A stretch of DNA of 43,026 nt, from positions 1-43,026 of the forward strand of contig DASUVJ010000035.1 of the NCBI GenBank assembly GCA_036378995.1. Direction: 5' to 3'. Position 1 is the first letter of the stretch, and each line of letters starts with the position of its first letter. This DNA comes from DASUVJ01 sp036378995. GTDB taxonomy: Bacteria; Patescibacteriota; Saccharimonadia; Saccharimonadales; Saccharimonadaceae. The translations under genes and the position numbers were made by a program. Below are positions 1-8,670 of the stretch, one piece after another. The notes beneath the pieces are model-generated. The model was given only the letters and a program-made list of their open reading frames with translations. It did not search any database and was not told the origin of the DNA.

Positions 1-1
1 T

Positions 2-1213
2 ATTGCCGGTATGTTCGGCGCCTCGGCATTAGCTTCACAGATCATCATGGCAACAGCGACAGGGGACTGGAAGATCGCTATTCAAATTATGGGCGCCCTG
101 GTGGCAGTAGCACCACTCGCTCTAACTCCGCTTGTTATGAAAACCGCCGGCGGTGTCCTTGGTAAAGTGGGTGCGTTCGTTAACAATCCGAACCGCGGCC
201 CTGCAGACCGCCTCCGTAAGCGCGCCGAAAACTACCGTGATCGTCGCCAGAACATTGCTCGTACACGCAGGCTTGATGGCACAAGCGCCTTTTCAGGACT
301 TAGCGGTAAAATTCGAGGCGATGGCTCTAGTCGATTTAGGCGAGGCGCAGCAGCAGTAACGGGAGGAGTTGTAGGAGCAAGCGAAAGTATGTCCTCACGT
401 ATTGCCGTTGCCGGGCTTACGAGTGAACAGAAAAACTCCAACGCCGAAAAAGCGCTGGCTAAAAAGAAGCAGGATTACATTGCCGACAGGATTGCAGACG
501 AAGTGTCGGCATCAGGTGATAGGCAATCTGCATACGCGCAGCAGCTCGCCGGGCCGACTGGCGACATAGCACGGCTTCAAGCAGCCGCTATTGCCGCTAA
601 GAAGAACGAAACCGCCGAAGCTATCAAGAACGCACAGATCAGTGCCAATATTCCTCCGGGTAACCTCTCTGAGATGAGTAATCGCTTAGTCGCTGCACTT
701 CGTAGTAATGATGATGTAACAGCACGCGCCATGCAGAATATGCTCCTTAAAAGCGGAAGTAAAGGACTTGCCGAGTACCGCGAAGCTATGAACCAGGTCA
801 CTGACACAAGCAACCCTAGCGTCCCTCCAGTTGACATGAACAGTGGAGCGGGCCAAGCACTTCGAGAAAATATGCTTGAAAACCATGGCGGTGTTAAGGC
901 ACAGTCAAACGACCTTATGCAACAGGCTATTACGGGTAGAAGCATGGCAGAGGTTTCTGCCGATAAGAAGACCTGGGAAATGCCAGACATCGAACTTGCT
1001 CAGCAAAAGCCCGATGCCATTAACCTTGCCATGGATGCGAACGCTATTAGTCAAGAGCAGGCGCTTCGTATTACCGGTAACGAAGAGCTCGCCAAGTTCC
1101 TCAACCAACCTACCAGGGAACGCATGGAAAACATTGCGACAGCCCCTCCAGCGCCGACACCAACCCCAACACCTCCGACACCGCCAACTCCACCATCGCC
1201 ACCAAGTCCTTAA
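2..1213 (+). CDS. VirB6/TrbL-like T4SS membrane protein, 5'-truncated
   Basis: The reading frame is open from the window edge (Ile-Ala-Gly precede the first ATG at 11), so this is the C-terminal part of a longer gene. The visible start is hydrophobic (about residues 1-50, with segments around ASALASQIIMA and IQIMGALVAVAPLALTPLV), followed by a long hydrophilic, Ala/Lys/Arg-rich tail of about 330 residues and a Pro-Thr-Ser-rich end. This layout, directly upstream of PrgI and VirB4 genes, is what is expected of the polytopic VirB6/TrbL-type channel component of Gram-positive-like T4SS, whose cytoplasmic tail is variable. The family call rests mainly on context and topology, because no diagnostic motif is visible. 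A recombination or structural role for the tail cannot be judged. The gene ends 24 bases before PrgI. Confidence 0.55.
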   Translation: MAGMFGASALASQIIMATATGDWKIAIQIMGALVAVAPLALTPLVMKTAGGVLGKVGAFVNNPNRGPADRLRKRAENYRDRRQNIARTRRLDGTSAFSGLSGKIRGDGSSRFRRGAAAVTGGVVGASESMSSRIAVAGLTSEQKNSNAEKALAKKKQDYIADRIADEVSASGDRQSAYAQQLAGPTGDIARLQAAAIAAKKNETAEAIKNAQISANIPPGNLSEMSNRLVAALRSNDDVTARAMQNMLLKSGSKGLAEYREAMNQVTDTSNPSVPPVDMNSGAGQALRENMLENHGGVKAQSNDLMQQAITGRSMAEVSADKKTWEMPDIELAQQKPDAINLAMDANAISQEQALRITGNEELAKFLNQPTRERMENIATAPPAPTPTPTPPTPPTPPSPPSP

Positions 1214-1222
1214 TAAGTACGG

Positions 1223-1228
1223 TATACT
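1223..1228 (+). promoter_or_regulatory. Putative -10 (TATACT) for the PrgI gene
   Basis: TATACT ends 9 nt before the ATG at 1238 and no Shine-Dalgarno site lies between. No convincing -35 is seen. It could give a leaderless internal transcript within the T4SS operon. Confidence 0.3.
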
Positions 1229-1237
1229 AATAATTAC

Positions 1238-2263
1238 ATGGCAGTTTATAAAGTACCCCAGGACGTCGAAGCGGACGATAAACTTATCGGTCCGTTTAGT
1301 TTCAGGCAGTTCATTTACCTGATTATCGCGGCAATATCAATTGCGCTTGCCTGGGGACTAAGCCAGCTATTTATTCCTCTTGCTGTTATTCCGTTGCCAA
1401 TCATCATCTTTTTTGGTGCACTAGCATTGCCGCTCCGAAAAGATCAGCCTATGGAGATTTACCTTGCGGCCGTCGTTTCGTTTTATCTAAAACCCCGAAA
1501 ACGCTTTTGGCAGCCGGACGGTATTCAGTCGCTGGTCGAAATCACCGCGCCTAAAGTAGTAGAAGTACAACGAGCAAAAAATTTATCCGAAAACGAAGCA
1601 GCTCGTCGTTTGTCTTACTTGGCCGATATTGTCGATACTGGCGGATGGGCGGTTCGTGGCGTTACGATGCCGCAGGCCGCAAGCCCCATGCAGTCGGATG
1701 CGTTCTTTGAGGCGCAGCAGACAGAGGATGTTTTAGACGATACAGGTGGGGTAGCCCAGTCATTCGATACAATGATCAACCAGGCAGATGCAAAGCGCCG
1801 CCAGGAGATGGTAGATCGCATGAAGCAGGGGCCTACGGCAGCGCCGGCTGCTCCTTCGCCGGTTTCTATCCCGCCAGTGCCAGATCCTTATGCAAGTTTG
1901 TCCTCCGCGCCAGAAAGTTCAGAACCTGATCCGCATTTGACATTCAACCCGTATCCGACATCCATTCATCAGTCGGTTATTAATCCACTGGGCTCCCAGC
2001 CTCAGGTCGCCCCAGTTCCTGAACCTGTCCCGGTGTCTTCGTTGCCGCCACTTCCAAGCCGCCAACAGATGTCGCCGCTAGCTGAACAAATATTGGCGCC
2101 AGAACCTGAACCAACCACTAGCGAAAATGTTGTATCACCTGATATAATAAGCCTTGCAAATAACTCCGATTTATCTATCGAGACGATTGCGCACGAGGCG
2201 AGACGTATTCACGAAAAGGAAGAAAAACTTCCCGAAGAAGAGGTGGTAATCTCGTTGCGCTAA
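1238..2263 (+). CDS. PrgI family T4SS membrane protein
   Basis: Small inner-membrane T4SS component of the PrgI type found beside VirB4 in Gram-positive conjugation modules. The first 20 residues contain the family-like stretch YKVPQDVEADDKLIGPFSFRQ, followed by two closely spaced membrane helices (about residues 27-66) and a basic, Pro/Arg-containing stretch (YLKPRKRFWQPDG, about 85-97) typical of PrgI proteins. Residues from about 190 on form a long Pro/Ser-rich, probably disordered tail, so at 341 aa the protein is much longer than a minimal PrgI of about 100-130 aa. The start is fixed by the PrgI-like N-terminus; no ribosome site is visible. It lies between the VirB6-like gene and the VirB4 genes, the usual order. 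Confidence 0.85.
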   Translation: MAVYKVPQDVEADDKLIGPFSFRQFIYLIIAAISIALAWGLSQLFIPLAVIPLPIIIFFGALALPLRKDQPMEIYLAAVVSFYLKPRKRFWQPDGIQSLVEITAPKVVEVQRAKNLSENEAARRLSYLADIVDTGGWAVRGVTMPQAASPMQSDAFFEAQQTEDVLDDTGGVAQSFDTMINQADAKRRQEMVDRMKQGPTAAPAAPSPVSIPPVPDPYASLSSAPESSEPDPHLTFNPYPTSIHQSVINPLGSQPQVAPVPEPVPVSSLPPLPSRQQMSPLAEQILAPEPEPTTSENVVSPDIISLANNSDLSIETIAHEARRIHEKEEKLPEEEVVISLR

Positions 2264-2283
2264 TTCGGTAACATTCTAGGGAA

Positions 2284-3147
2284 GTGTGGGAAGTGCAACC
2301 AGATAATCAACAACAGCCTCAGGCGATGAATACCATGCCCCAGCAGCCAGTTGGGTCGGCAACTCCTGCTGCAAATCCGCAAGCACCTGCTTCCGGGTCT
2401 GGCAACCAGCAGCAAAAACCCGCTCCACAGCAAAACACGACACAAAACAGCCTCCTGATGTCGGAGATCAGGGATAATATGCTCATTATGAGCGATGGTA
2501 GCTTTCGTGCTGTCGTTGCGTGTAAATCGATCAACTTCGACCTTATGAGCTCACGCGAACGCGAAGGCGTTGAGTTTAGTTACCAAAACTTTTTGAACGC
2601 TCTTTACTTTCCGGTTCAGATTTTTATTCGCTCGCAGCGCGTCGACATTGGCCCTTATCTTGACCGGCTCGCAAATATCCGTCGTTCACAGGACAATATG
2701 CTCCTGAACGTCTTGATGGATGATTACATTAACTTTATCGATGTTCTTTCTCAAGAGGCAAACATCATGGACAAGAGCTTCTTTGTTGTTGTTCCATATT
2801 ATCCTACCGGTGACCTGAACAACGTTAAAGCCCAGGCAACTGGCTTCTTTGGTAAGCTGTTTTCAAAACCGCAGACACAGGCAACAAAAATCGATAAGGT
2901 AATGTACGACAAGGCGAAGGACGAGATTAAAAACCGTATCGACTCAGTTACGAGCGGTTTGTTTCAGATTGGCGTCAAAAGCGTTCAGCTGAACACCAAG
3001 GAGTTGGGTGAGCTGTACTACAACATGTACAACCCAGATACGGCCGTCCGAGAGCCGCTTGGTGACTTTGAGAACGTTACTTCGACGTATGTTCGCAAGG
3101 GCGAAGGCGAAGCACCGCGACCACACCTGCAAGAGGGAGGAGCATAA
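2284..3147 (+). CDS. VirB4 N-terminal (TraC-like) domain protein, separate gene
   Basis: A 287-aa protein with a Gln/Pro-rich, probably disordered first 55 residues, then a folded domain beginning near LLMSEIRDNMLIMSDGSF. This resembles the N-terminal domain of VirB4/TraC proteins that precedes the ATPase (strand-rich start, then FSYQNFLNALYFPVQIFIRSQ). No Walker motif is present. The GTG at 2284 is one possible start; the GTG at 2293 and the ATG at 2326 are in frame, and the AGGGA at 2278-2282 is better spaced for 2293. The gene stops one base before the VirB4 ATPase start. It probably acts as a partner of that ATPase at the membrane, but this is inference from position and similarity. Confidence 0.65.
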   Translation: MWEVQPDNQQQPQAMNTMPQQPVGSATPAANPQAPASGSGNQQQKPAPQQNTTQNSLLMSEIRDNMLIMSDGSFRAVVACKSINFDLMSSREREGVEFSYQNFLNALYFPVQIFIRSQRVDIGPYLDRLANIRRSQDNMLLNVLMDDYINFIDVLSQEANIMDKSFFVVVPYYPTGDLNNVKAQATGFFGKLFSKPQTQATKIDKVMYDKAKDEIKNRIDSVTSGLFQIGVKSVQLNTKELGELYYNMYNPDTAVREPLGDFENVTSTYVRKGEGEAPRPHLQEGGA

Positions 3148-3148
3148 G

Positions 3149-5053
3149 ATGGCCAAGAAAAAAATGGATCCGATCGACATTGCCGCCCAACAGCGTGCCC
3201 GTGAACAAGCAGAGGTAGAGCAGGCTTTCTTAAAGGGTATGACAACCCTCCGCGACCTGATCGCACCGAGCAGCCTTGAAATTCACTCTAGTCATTTCCG
3301 TCTTGGCACTAAATACGGCCGTACGCTGTATATTTATGGGTATCCACGCCAGATTTACACAGGATGGCTTTCTTCGCTGATTAACATCGACGAAGTACTT
3401 GATATCAGTATGTTCATTTACCCAGTCGAGAGCCAGGTAGTACTTAATAACCTGCGCAAAAAAGTGACTCAGCTGGAAGCGACGATGTCGATCAACAGCG
3501 AAAAGGGACGCACGCGTGACCCGGGGCTCGAAGCAGCCCTGCAGGATGCCGAGGAACTGCGAGACCAGTTGCAAGTGGGTGCTGAACGTTTCTTCCGTTA
3601 CGGTCTTTACGTAACCCTTTACGCCGACAGCATGGATGAACTGAGTTTCGTTCAGCACAAGATCGAAACACTCTTCGGCCAGCAGCTGATCTTTAGTAAG
3701 GTTGCATCAAGCCAGCAGGAGCAGGGGCTCAATAGCACCATTCCACAGATGACCGACCAGCTACAGATCCGCCGCAACATGAACACCGGCGCCATCTCTA
3801 CGAGCTTCCCATTCACAAGTGCCGACCTTACCCAGGAAAAGGGCGTTCTTTATGGTATTAATATGCACAATAACGGTCTCGTTATTTTTGATCGCTTTAC
3901 TCTAGAAAACGCCAATATGGTCGTCTTCGCCAAGTCTGGTGCAGGTAAATCGTTTACTGTTAAGCTTGAGGCGCTCCGTAGCATGATGGTCGGCTCCGAC
4001 GTACTTATTATCGACCCCGAAAACGAGTACCAAAAGCTGTCCGACGCCGTTGGTGGAAGCTATATCCGCTTGAGCCTAAACGCCGACACGCGTATCAATC
4101 CATTTGATCTTCCACGTGTTATCGACAGTGATGAAGCCGATGATGCGCTACGTGCAAACCTCGTGACGCTTCATGGGTTGTTCCGTTTGATGCTCGGAGG
4201 CAGTCAGGCAACTTCGATGGGGCAGATGATGTCCGCGTTAACACCTGCCGAAGAGGCCGATCTCGACCAAGGTCTTATTGACACCTATGCGCGTGCAGGT
4301 ATTACAAGTGACCCGCTCACTCATAACTCGATGCCACCGACGATCTCTGACCTATACGACACACTGCTTCACATGGGTGGAACAGGACCAGCACTCGCAC
4401 AGCGTCTCCGCAAATACACAACGGGAACGTTCGCGGGTATTTTCTCACAGCAGTCTAACATCGACATCAATAACCACATGGTCGTCTTTAATATCCGCGA
4501 CCTCGAAGACGAACTCCGTCCGGTTGCTATGTATATTGTGCTTTCTCACATTTGGAACATCACCCGTACCGACCAGCGTAAGCGCATGCTGATCGTAGAC
4601 GAGGCGTGGCAGCTCATGAAGTACGACGACTCGGCGAATTTCTTGTTCTCACTCGCAAAACGTGCCCGAAAATACTATCTCGGTCTTACAACCATTACCC
4701 AGGACGTAGAAGACTTTATGGGCAGCAAGATGGGACGTGCGATTGTCGCTAACTCCTCGATGCAGCTGCTCCTTAAACAATCCTCAAGTGCCGTCGATGT
4801 GCTCTCTGACGTCTTTAAGCTAACCGAAGAAGAGCGAAAGCGTCTCGCTAACTTCCCGGTAGGGCAAGGATTGTTCTTCGCAGGTCAAAACCACGTCCAC
4901 ATCCAGATCGTCGCCAGCCAGACCGAAACGCAGCTTATTTCGACCAATCCAAACGTAGCGCCGCAGCAACGACAGGCCCCTCAACAACCTCAGGCCTCGG
5001 GCCAGCCGATCAGCAACGGCTACATGAATCCAGGCGAATCACCCCTAAGATAA
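3149..5053 (+). CDS. virB4: VirB4-like T4SS ATPase
   Basis: Cytoplasmic ATPase that powers assembly or transport in type IV secretion. From the ATG at 3149 it has 634 residues. That start has a strong ribosome site (GGGAGGAG at 3135-3142), and an upstream in-frame extension to 3008 lies inside the previous gene and is rejected. The N-terminal half is the VirB4 N-domain. The ATPase core has Walker A SGAGKS at about residues 263-268 and Walker B MLIVDEAW with Asp at about 484, followed by the RecA-like C-terminal region with TTITQDVEDF and a Pro/Gln-rich tail. No membrane segment is seen. Members of this family are hexameric energy sources. No VirD4 coupling protein or relaxase is present in the window. 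Confidence 0.93.
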   Translation: MAKKKMDPIDIAAQQRAREQAEVEQAFLKGMTTLRDLIAPSSLEIHSSHFRLGTKYGRTLYIYGYPRQIYTGWLSSLINIDEVLDISMFIYPVESQVVLNNLRKKVTQLEATMSINSEKGRTRDPGLEAALQDAEELRDQLQVGAERFFRYGLYVTLYADSMDELSFVQHKIETLFGQQLIFSKVASSQQEQGLNSTIPQMTDQLQIRRNMNTGAISTSFPFTSADLTQEKGVLYGINMHNNGLVIFDRFTLENANMVVFAKSGAGKSFTVKLEALRSMMVGSDVLIIDPENEYQKLSDAVGGSYIRLSLNADTRINPFDLPRVIDSDEADDALRANLVTLHGLFRLMLGGSQATSMGQMMSALTPAEEADLDQGLIDTYARAGITSDPLTHNSMPPTISDLYDTLLHMGGTGPALAQRLRKYTTGTFAGIFSQQSNIDINNHMVVFNIRDLEDELRPVAMYIVLSHIWNITRTDQRKRMLIVDEAWQLMKYDDSANFLFSLAKRARKYYLGLTTITQDVEDFMGSKMGRAIVANSSMQLLLKQSSSAVDVLSDVFKLTEEERKRLANFPVGQGLFFAGQNHVHIQIVASQTETQLISTNPNVAPQQRQAPQQPQASGQPISNGYMNPGESPLR

Positions 5054-5064
5054 GTAAAGAATAG

Positions 5065-8000
5065 ATGAAGACTCAAACCCCAGACAGCCGAGAGCAGCAG
5101 GACCAGGCGTATAACCCTTCGCAGGAGTACTACGACGATAAGTTCAATGAGATGACTCAAGGTTATTCGAGTAGCGCGGATGATCTTCAGCAACTTGAGA
5201 ACTACGCCAATGAGGGCGGATCTAGTAAAGAGGAGAAGGGCTCCAAGAACGATTCGAGTCCTACAGACAATATCGACCAGGCAAAGTCTCAAGAAGACTC
5301 CGGAGCCGGCTGGGTAAACAACTACAGCGGCGGCGAAGATAAAGGCAACACCGGTCGATCTTCAAACAAAATGAAAATCAACTTCTTGAAAAAGAAGGGA
5401 CCGATCGGCTTTATCGCTGCGCTTCTTTTTGGTGGCGGTAGCGCGTTTACTGTTTTATTCAGTCCTGGCATCGGACTCGTTCAGCTAAAAGAAGCACTTG
5501 TCGACAGCCTTAACGACCAAGCAGCTGCCATGGACCTCTTCAGTGATCATATGTTCCGCGCCAAACTCAAAGGAATGCAATCGGGTGTTTGCGGTAATAA
5601 GGTATCTATCCGCTGTAAGTTTAATACTATGTCTAAGCGACAGGTGACCGCGTTTAAAAATGCCGGTATTCAAATCGAGCCAAATGAGCCGGACAAAACC
5701 TTTGGGCGGACAAAACCGACCAAATATACGTTCCCCGACGGCACCGTTGTGACTACTCCGCAACAGCTTAACAATTACCTCCGAAATAGCGTGGAGGGGC
5801 GCAGCGCTATGAAACGTGCATTTAACCCGACATTTGCCGGAGCTTTTGATAAGTTATCCAATGGTTTCATGAAACGCATGAAAACGGATAAGAGTAAGAA
5901 GGTAGAGGGAAGCACTAAAGAAGAAAGAGACGAGGCTATTACTTCCGCTACCGCAGGACAGCAGGCTGGTGTGGGCGCCGACGGCAAACTAAAAGACGAA
6001 AAGGGCAACGAATACGTCATTGATGAAGATGGTAAAAAAGTCTACGCTAAAGAACCTGAAGGCGGCGTACCTGAAGGCGCAAGGGTAGACGAAGGTAAGT
6101 TCAATGAGATTTCCGAGAAGAACGCCAGCAACATGGCAGGCATCGAAGAAAAAAAGAACAGCGCAAGTCCCGGCAGTAAGGCAGTAAGCGGAGCATTTAA
6201 AAATGGCCTAAAGGGTATTAGTGTCCTTGGTGCGGCCGATACAGGCTGTACAGTATGGAACACTGCCAGGGCGGTGGCCGCCGCAGCAAAAGCCACGCGG
6301 TTAATGCAGTTAGTTCAATTTGTAATGGTATTCTTTGTGACCGCCGACCGCATAAAAGCAGGTACGGCCACGCAAGATGAAGTCTCGCACCTTGGTGATA
6401 AACTAACAGCTGTCGACATGCAAAAAGAAATCGTAGACGAAGGCAGTGTCTGGGAGGGTGATAGTCCAGAAAATGCAGAGGCTAAAGCACGTCCTAATCC
6501 TTACTACGGAAAGAACGCCTTTGACGCCCCGGGGTATAAAACAGCAGCCTATAACGAAGCCCCTAAACTTACGTCACGCGACCAGCAATACACGATCGGC
6601 GGCGGTCTTGTTGGATCGTTTACTGGTGTGCTCGATAAAATCGCAGATTTGGCAGGTGGTCGAGATAATATTCGCTCGTTCTGTAGTGTCGTTCAAAGCT
6701 GGTGGGCACGTGCGGCTGGACTGATCGCAGGACTCGTATCGGCAGTTGGAAGCTTTGGTGTATCTACAGCCGTTTCGATTGGTGCCTCGGTTGCGATTGG
6801 ATTTGCCATGCCATTCCTCGAAGCAGCCTTAGCAGATATTATGGCCGGAACCGTCGTCAGTGGTGCCACTGAAGGAATCGACGCAGGAGACGCCGCATTC
6901 GCCGGTGCGGGTGGACTCCTTGGGGGTATGGCAATGGCTCATGGTATGCGGCCTGCAAATAAAAACCAGTTAAAGGACTACCTGAAGGTAGCAAACGAAG
7001 TAAAACGCGAGCAAGTTGCTGTTCTTACCTACGAAGCTCGTGAAACGCCGTTTGACATCAACAACCAGTACTCGTTCCTTGGATCAGCTGTTCGAAAAGT
7101 TAACCCGGCGCTCATCGGCGCCTCGAGCAGTATTACCGGAGCTATTACGAGTATCCCATCGATTATTTCCGCAGGATTCTCCAGTCTCGTACCGCACGCC
7201 AGTGCCGCTCAGAGCTACAACGAGGAGCGTTTCGAACAGTGTGGCGGCGACCAAGGCTATCACGAGCTAGGAATCGACGCAGATGTATTTTGTAACCCTC
7301 GTTATATCCCGGGTGGACTTAACATTGAGCCGGACGAAGCTGCCCGATGGATGCTTGAAAATGAGCACATCGAGGACGACGAAAACGGCACACCTAAGAG
7401 TGATGAATTTAAAGATTGGATCAAGTTCTGTACCGAGCGCGAAGACGGTTGGGGGGAAACTGGAAATAGCGACGACAACAGTGACGAAGCTATCGGACTA
7501 ACCTGTGTTAATAAAGATAAGAGTGAAGAAGAAATTAAACGACTCGATTACTTTAATGCCTTCTGGATGTACCACAGTCTTAATGACACGATGGATAACG
7601 GCTACGACACGGCAGGCGGCGACGAAACTGGCGCTACTACGGCAGGTGGTACATGGGTTAATCCATCTGGCGGCACCAAATATGAAATTACGAGTGACTA
7701 CGGTCCACGCGTTCTCAACGGTGCAAACGACTTCCATGACGGAACAGATATGAGCTTTGCTGGCGATTTCGTTGCAGCGTGTACAGGTAAAATTACCGGT
7801 GTCGGAAAGTACGGCGACTGGAGCGGGCGCAGTCCAACGAACATTATTACTATCGATTGTGGCGGTGGCGTAACGACAAAATACATGCACTACTACACCC
7901 GTGATCTTGCAAGCGGCATCGACGTAGGTAAAGAGGTAACAGCAGGAACCAAGCTCGCCAAGGTAGGTAACCAAGGCCACTCCTTTGGTGCGCACCTTCA

Positions 8001-8073
8001 CTTCCAGATCGAACAAAACGGAAAATCCACAGATCCGGTGGCATACATGAAGAAGGTAGGAGTTCAGCTATGA
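5065..8073 (+). CDS. T4SS-associated membrane protein with C-terminal M23 metallopeptidase
   Basis: A 1002-aa protein. Residues 1-110 are acidic, polar and probably disordered. One membrane helix follows at about 113-140 (IGFIAALLFGGGSAFTVLF), then a long soluble region, hydrophobic segments around 410-430 and 555-610 (AAGLIAGLVSAVGSFGVSTA), and a C-terminal M23/LytM domain (about 865-1000). The zinc ligands are present: H891 and D895 in HDGTD, and HLH at 977-979, so the peptidase should be active as a peptidoglycan endopeptidase. The central part looks like the VirB6-like or TrbL-like channel proteins of Gram-positive systems. The start has only a weak ribosome site. The stop overlaps the next start as ATGATGA, suggesting coupled translation. 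It probably opens the wall where the secretion channel passes, its own or a neighbour's. Confidence 0.85.
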   Translation: MKTQTPDSREQQDQAYNPSQEYYDDKFNEMTQGYSSSADDLQQLENYANEGGSSKEEKGSKNDSSPTDNIDQAKSQEDSGAGWVNNYSGGEDKGNTGRSSNKMKINFLKKKGPIGFIAALLFGGGSAFTVLFSPGIGLVQLKEALVDSLNDQAAAMDLFSDHMFRAKLKGMQSGVCGNKVSIRCKFNTMSKRQVTAFKNAGIQIEPNEPDKTFGRTKPTKYTFPDGTVVTTPQQLNNYLRNSVEGRSAMKRAFNPTFAGAFDKLSNGFMKRMKTDKSKKVEGSTKEERDEAITSATAGQQAGVGADGKLKDEKGNEYVIDEDGKKVYAKEPEGGVPEGARVDEGKFNEISEKNASNMAGIEEKKNSASPGSKAVSGAFKNGLKGISVLGAADTGCTVWNTARAVAAAAKATRLMQLVQFVMVFFVTADRIKAGTATQDEVSHLGDKLTAVDMQKEIVDEGSVWEGDSPENAEAKARPNPYYGKNAFDAPGYKTAAYNEAPKLTSRDQQYTIGGGLVGSFTGVLDKIADLAGGRDNIRSFCSVVQSWWARAAGLIAGLVSAVGSFGVSTAVSIGASVAIGFAMPFLEAALADIMAGTVVSGATEGIDAGDAAFAGAGGLLGGMAMAHGMRPANKNQLKDYLKVANEVKREQVAVLTYEARETPFDINNQYSFLGSAVRKVNPALIGASSSITGAITSIPSIISAGFSSLVPHASAAQSYNEERFEQCGGDQGYHELGIDADVFCNPRYIPGGLNIEPDEAARWMLENEHIEDDENGTPKSDEFKDWIKFCTEREDGWGETGNSDDNSDEAIGLTCVNKDKSEEEIKRLDYFNAFWMYHSLNDTMDNGYDTAGGDETGATTAGGTWVNPSGGTKYEITSDYGPRVLNGANDFHDGTDMSFAGDFVAACTGKITGVGKYGDWSGRSPTNIITIDCGGGVTTKYMHYYTRDLASGIDVGKEVTAGTKLAKVGNQGHSFGAHLHFQIEQNGKSTDPVAYMKKVGVQL

Positions 8074-8669
8074 TGACCGATCGAAAAAAGATCATAATTA
8101 TCGGAAGCTCGATCCTTTTGATTGTCATCGTTATAGCGGGAATCCTTGCGCTCACTACTGCAACACCGCAGCCATCAGCCGAACCGCAAAATTCACAGGC
8201 AAACGCAACGCCCGAGGAAGAGCAGCCGCAAACTGAAGATCCGCACGACCACGGAACCGACGCCGTTGGCGAACCCCTTACGCCCGAGCTTAAAGAACAG
8301 ATCATGACGAATGCTTCAAAAGCAGCACAAGCCTTCGTTACGCAGGAAAAAGACGAGAAACCCGAAGCACGTGCTTCACGCCTTAGCGAGTTCTTCTCGC
8401 CAGGCAGCCCGGCGCTTACCGCAGCCGCTCCCATTAACGACGTTACGTATAGCACTGCCCAGGTGACGATCCTTGAGACGGGTTGGTATGACCTAGAGAA
8501 GACTAATGCTATTGGAATTATCGTTTATTTGAACGTTGCTGTTGATACAGGCTTTGGCGATTACGATGAGTACCAATCGTGGGTAGTAGAGTCTACTTTT
8601 TACAACAATGCATGGTTAGCGCGAGATATATTCAAATCAGATTTACCATATGTCCAAGGAGTGAGCTAG
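8070..8669 (+). CDS. Bitopic T4SS protein, possibly VirB8/TcpC-like
   Basis: A 199-aa protein with one N-terminal membrane helix (about residues 6-30, IIIIGSSILLIVIVIAGILAL), a polar Pro/Glu/Gln linker, and an extracytoplasmic domain of about 130 residues containing helices followed by strands (for example TAQVTILETGWYDL and SWVVESTFYNNAWLARDI). This architecture, and its place between VirB4-linked genes and the wall hydrolase, fits the NTF2-like scaffold proteins VirB8/TcpC. No motif proves it, so the function is inference. The start may be the ATG at 8070 or the one at 8073; both overlap the preceding stop. The next gene begins one base after its stop. Confidence 0.55.
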   Translation: MMTDRKKIIIIGSSILLIVIVIAGILALTTATPQPSAEPQNSQANATPEEEQPQTEDPHDHGTDAVGEPLTPELKEQIMTNASKAAQAFVTQEKDEKPEARASRLSEFFSPGSPALTAAAPINDVTYSTAQVTILETGWYDLEKTNAIGIIVYLNVAVDTGFGDYDEYQSWVVESTFYNNAWLARDIFKSDLPYVQGVS

Positions 8670-8670
8670 A

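Noticed and set aside
3008..3148. N-terminal extension of VirB4 into the preceding gene
   Set aside because: The strong GGGAGGAG ribosome site points to 3149, and the extension would overlap 140 bases of the previous gene.
7498..8016. 172-codon minus-strand frame opposite the M23 domain
   Set aside because: The plus strand encodes intact zinc-ligand motifs; the reverse frame is a shadow.
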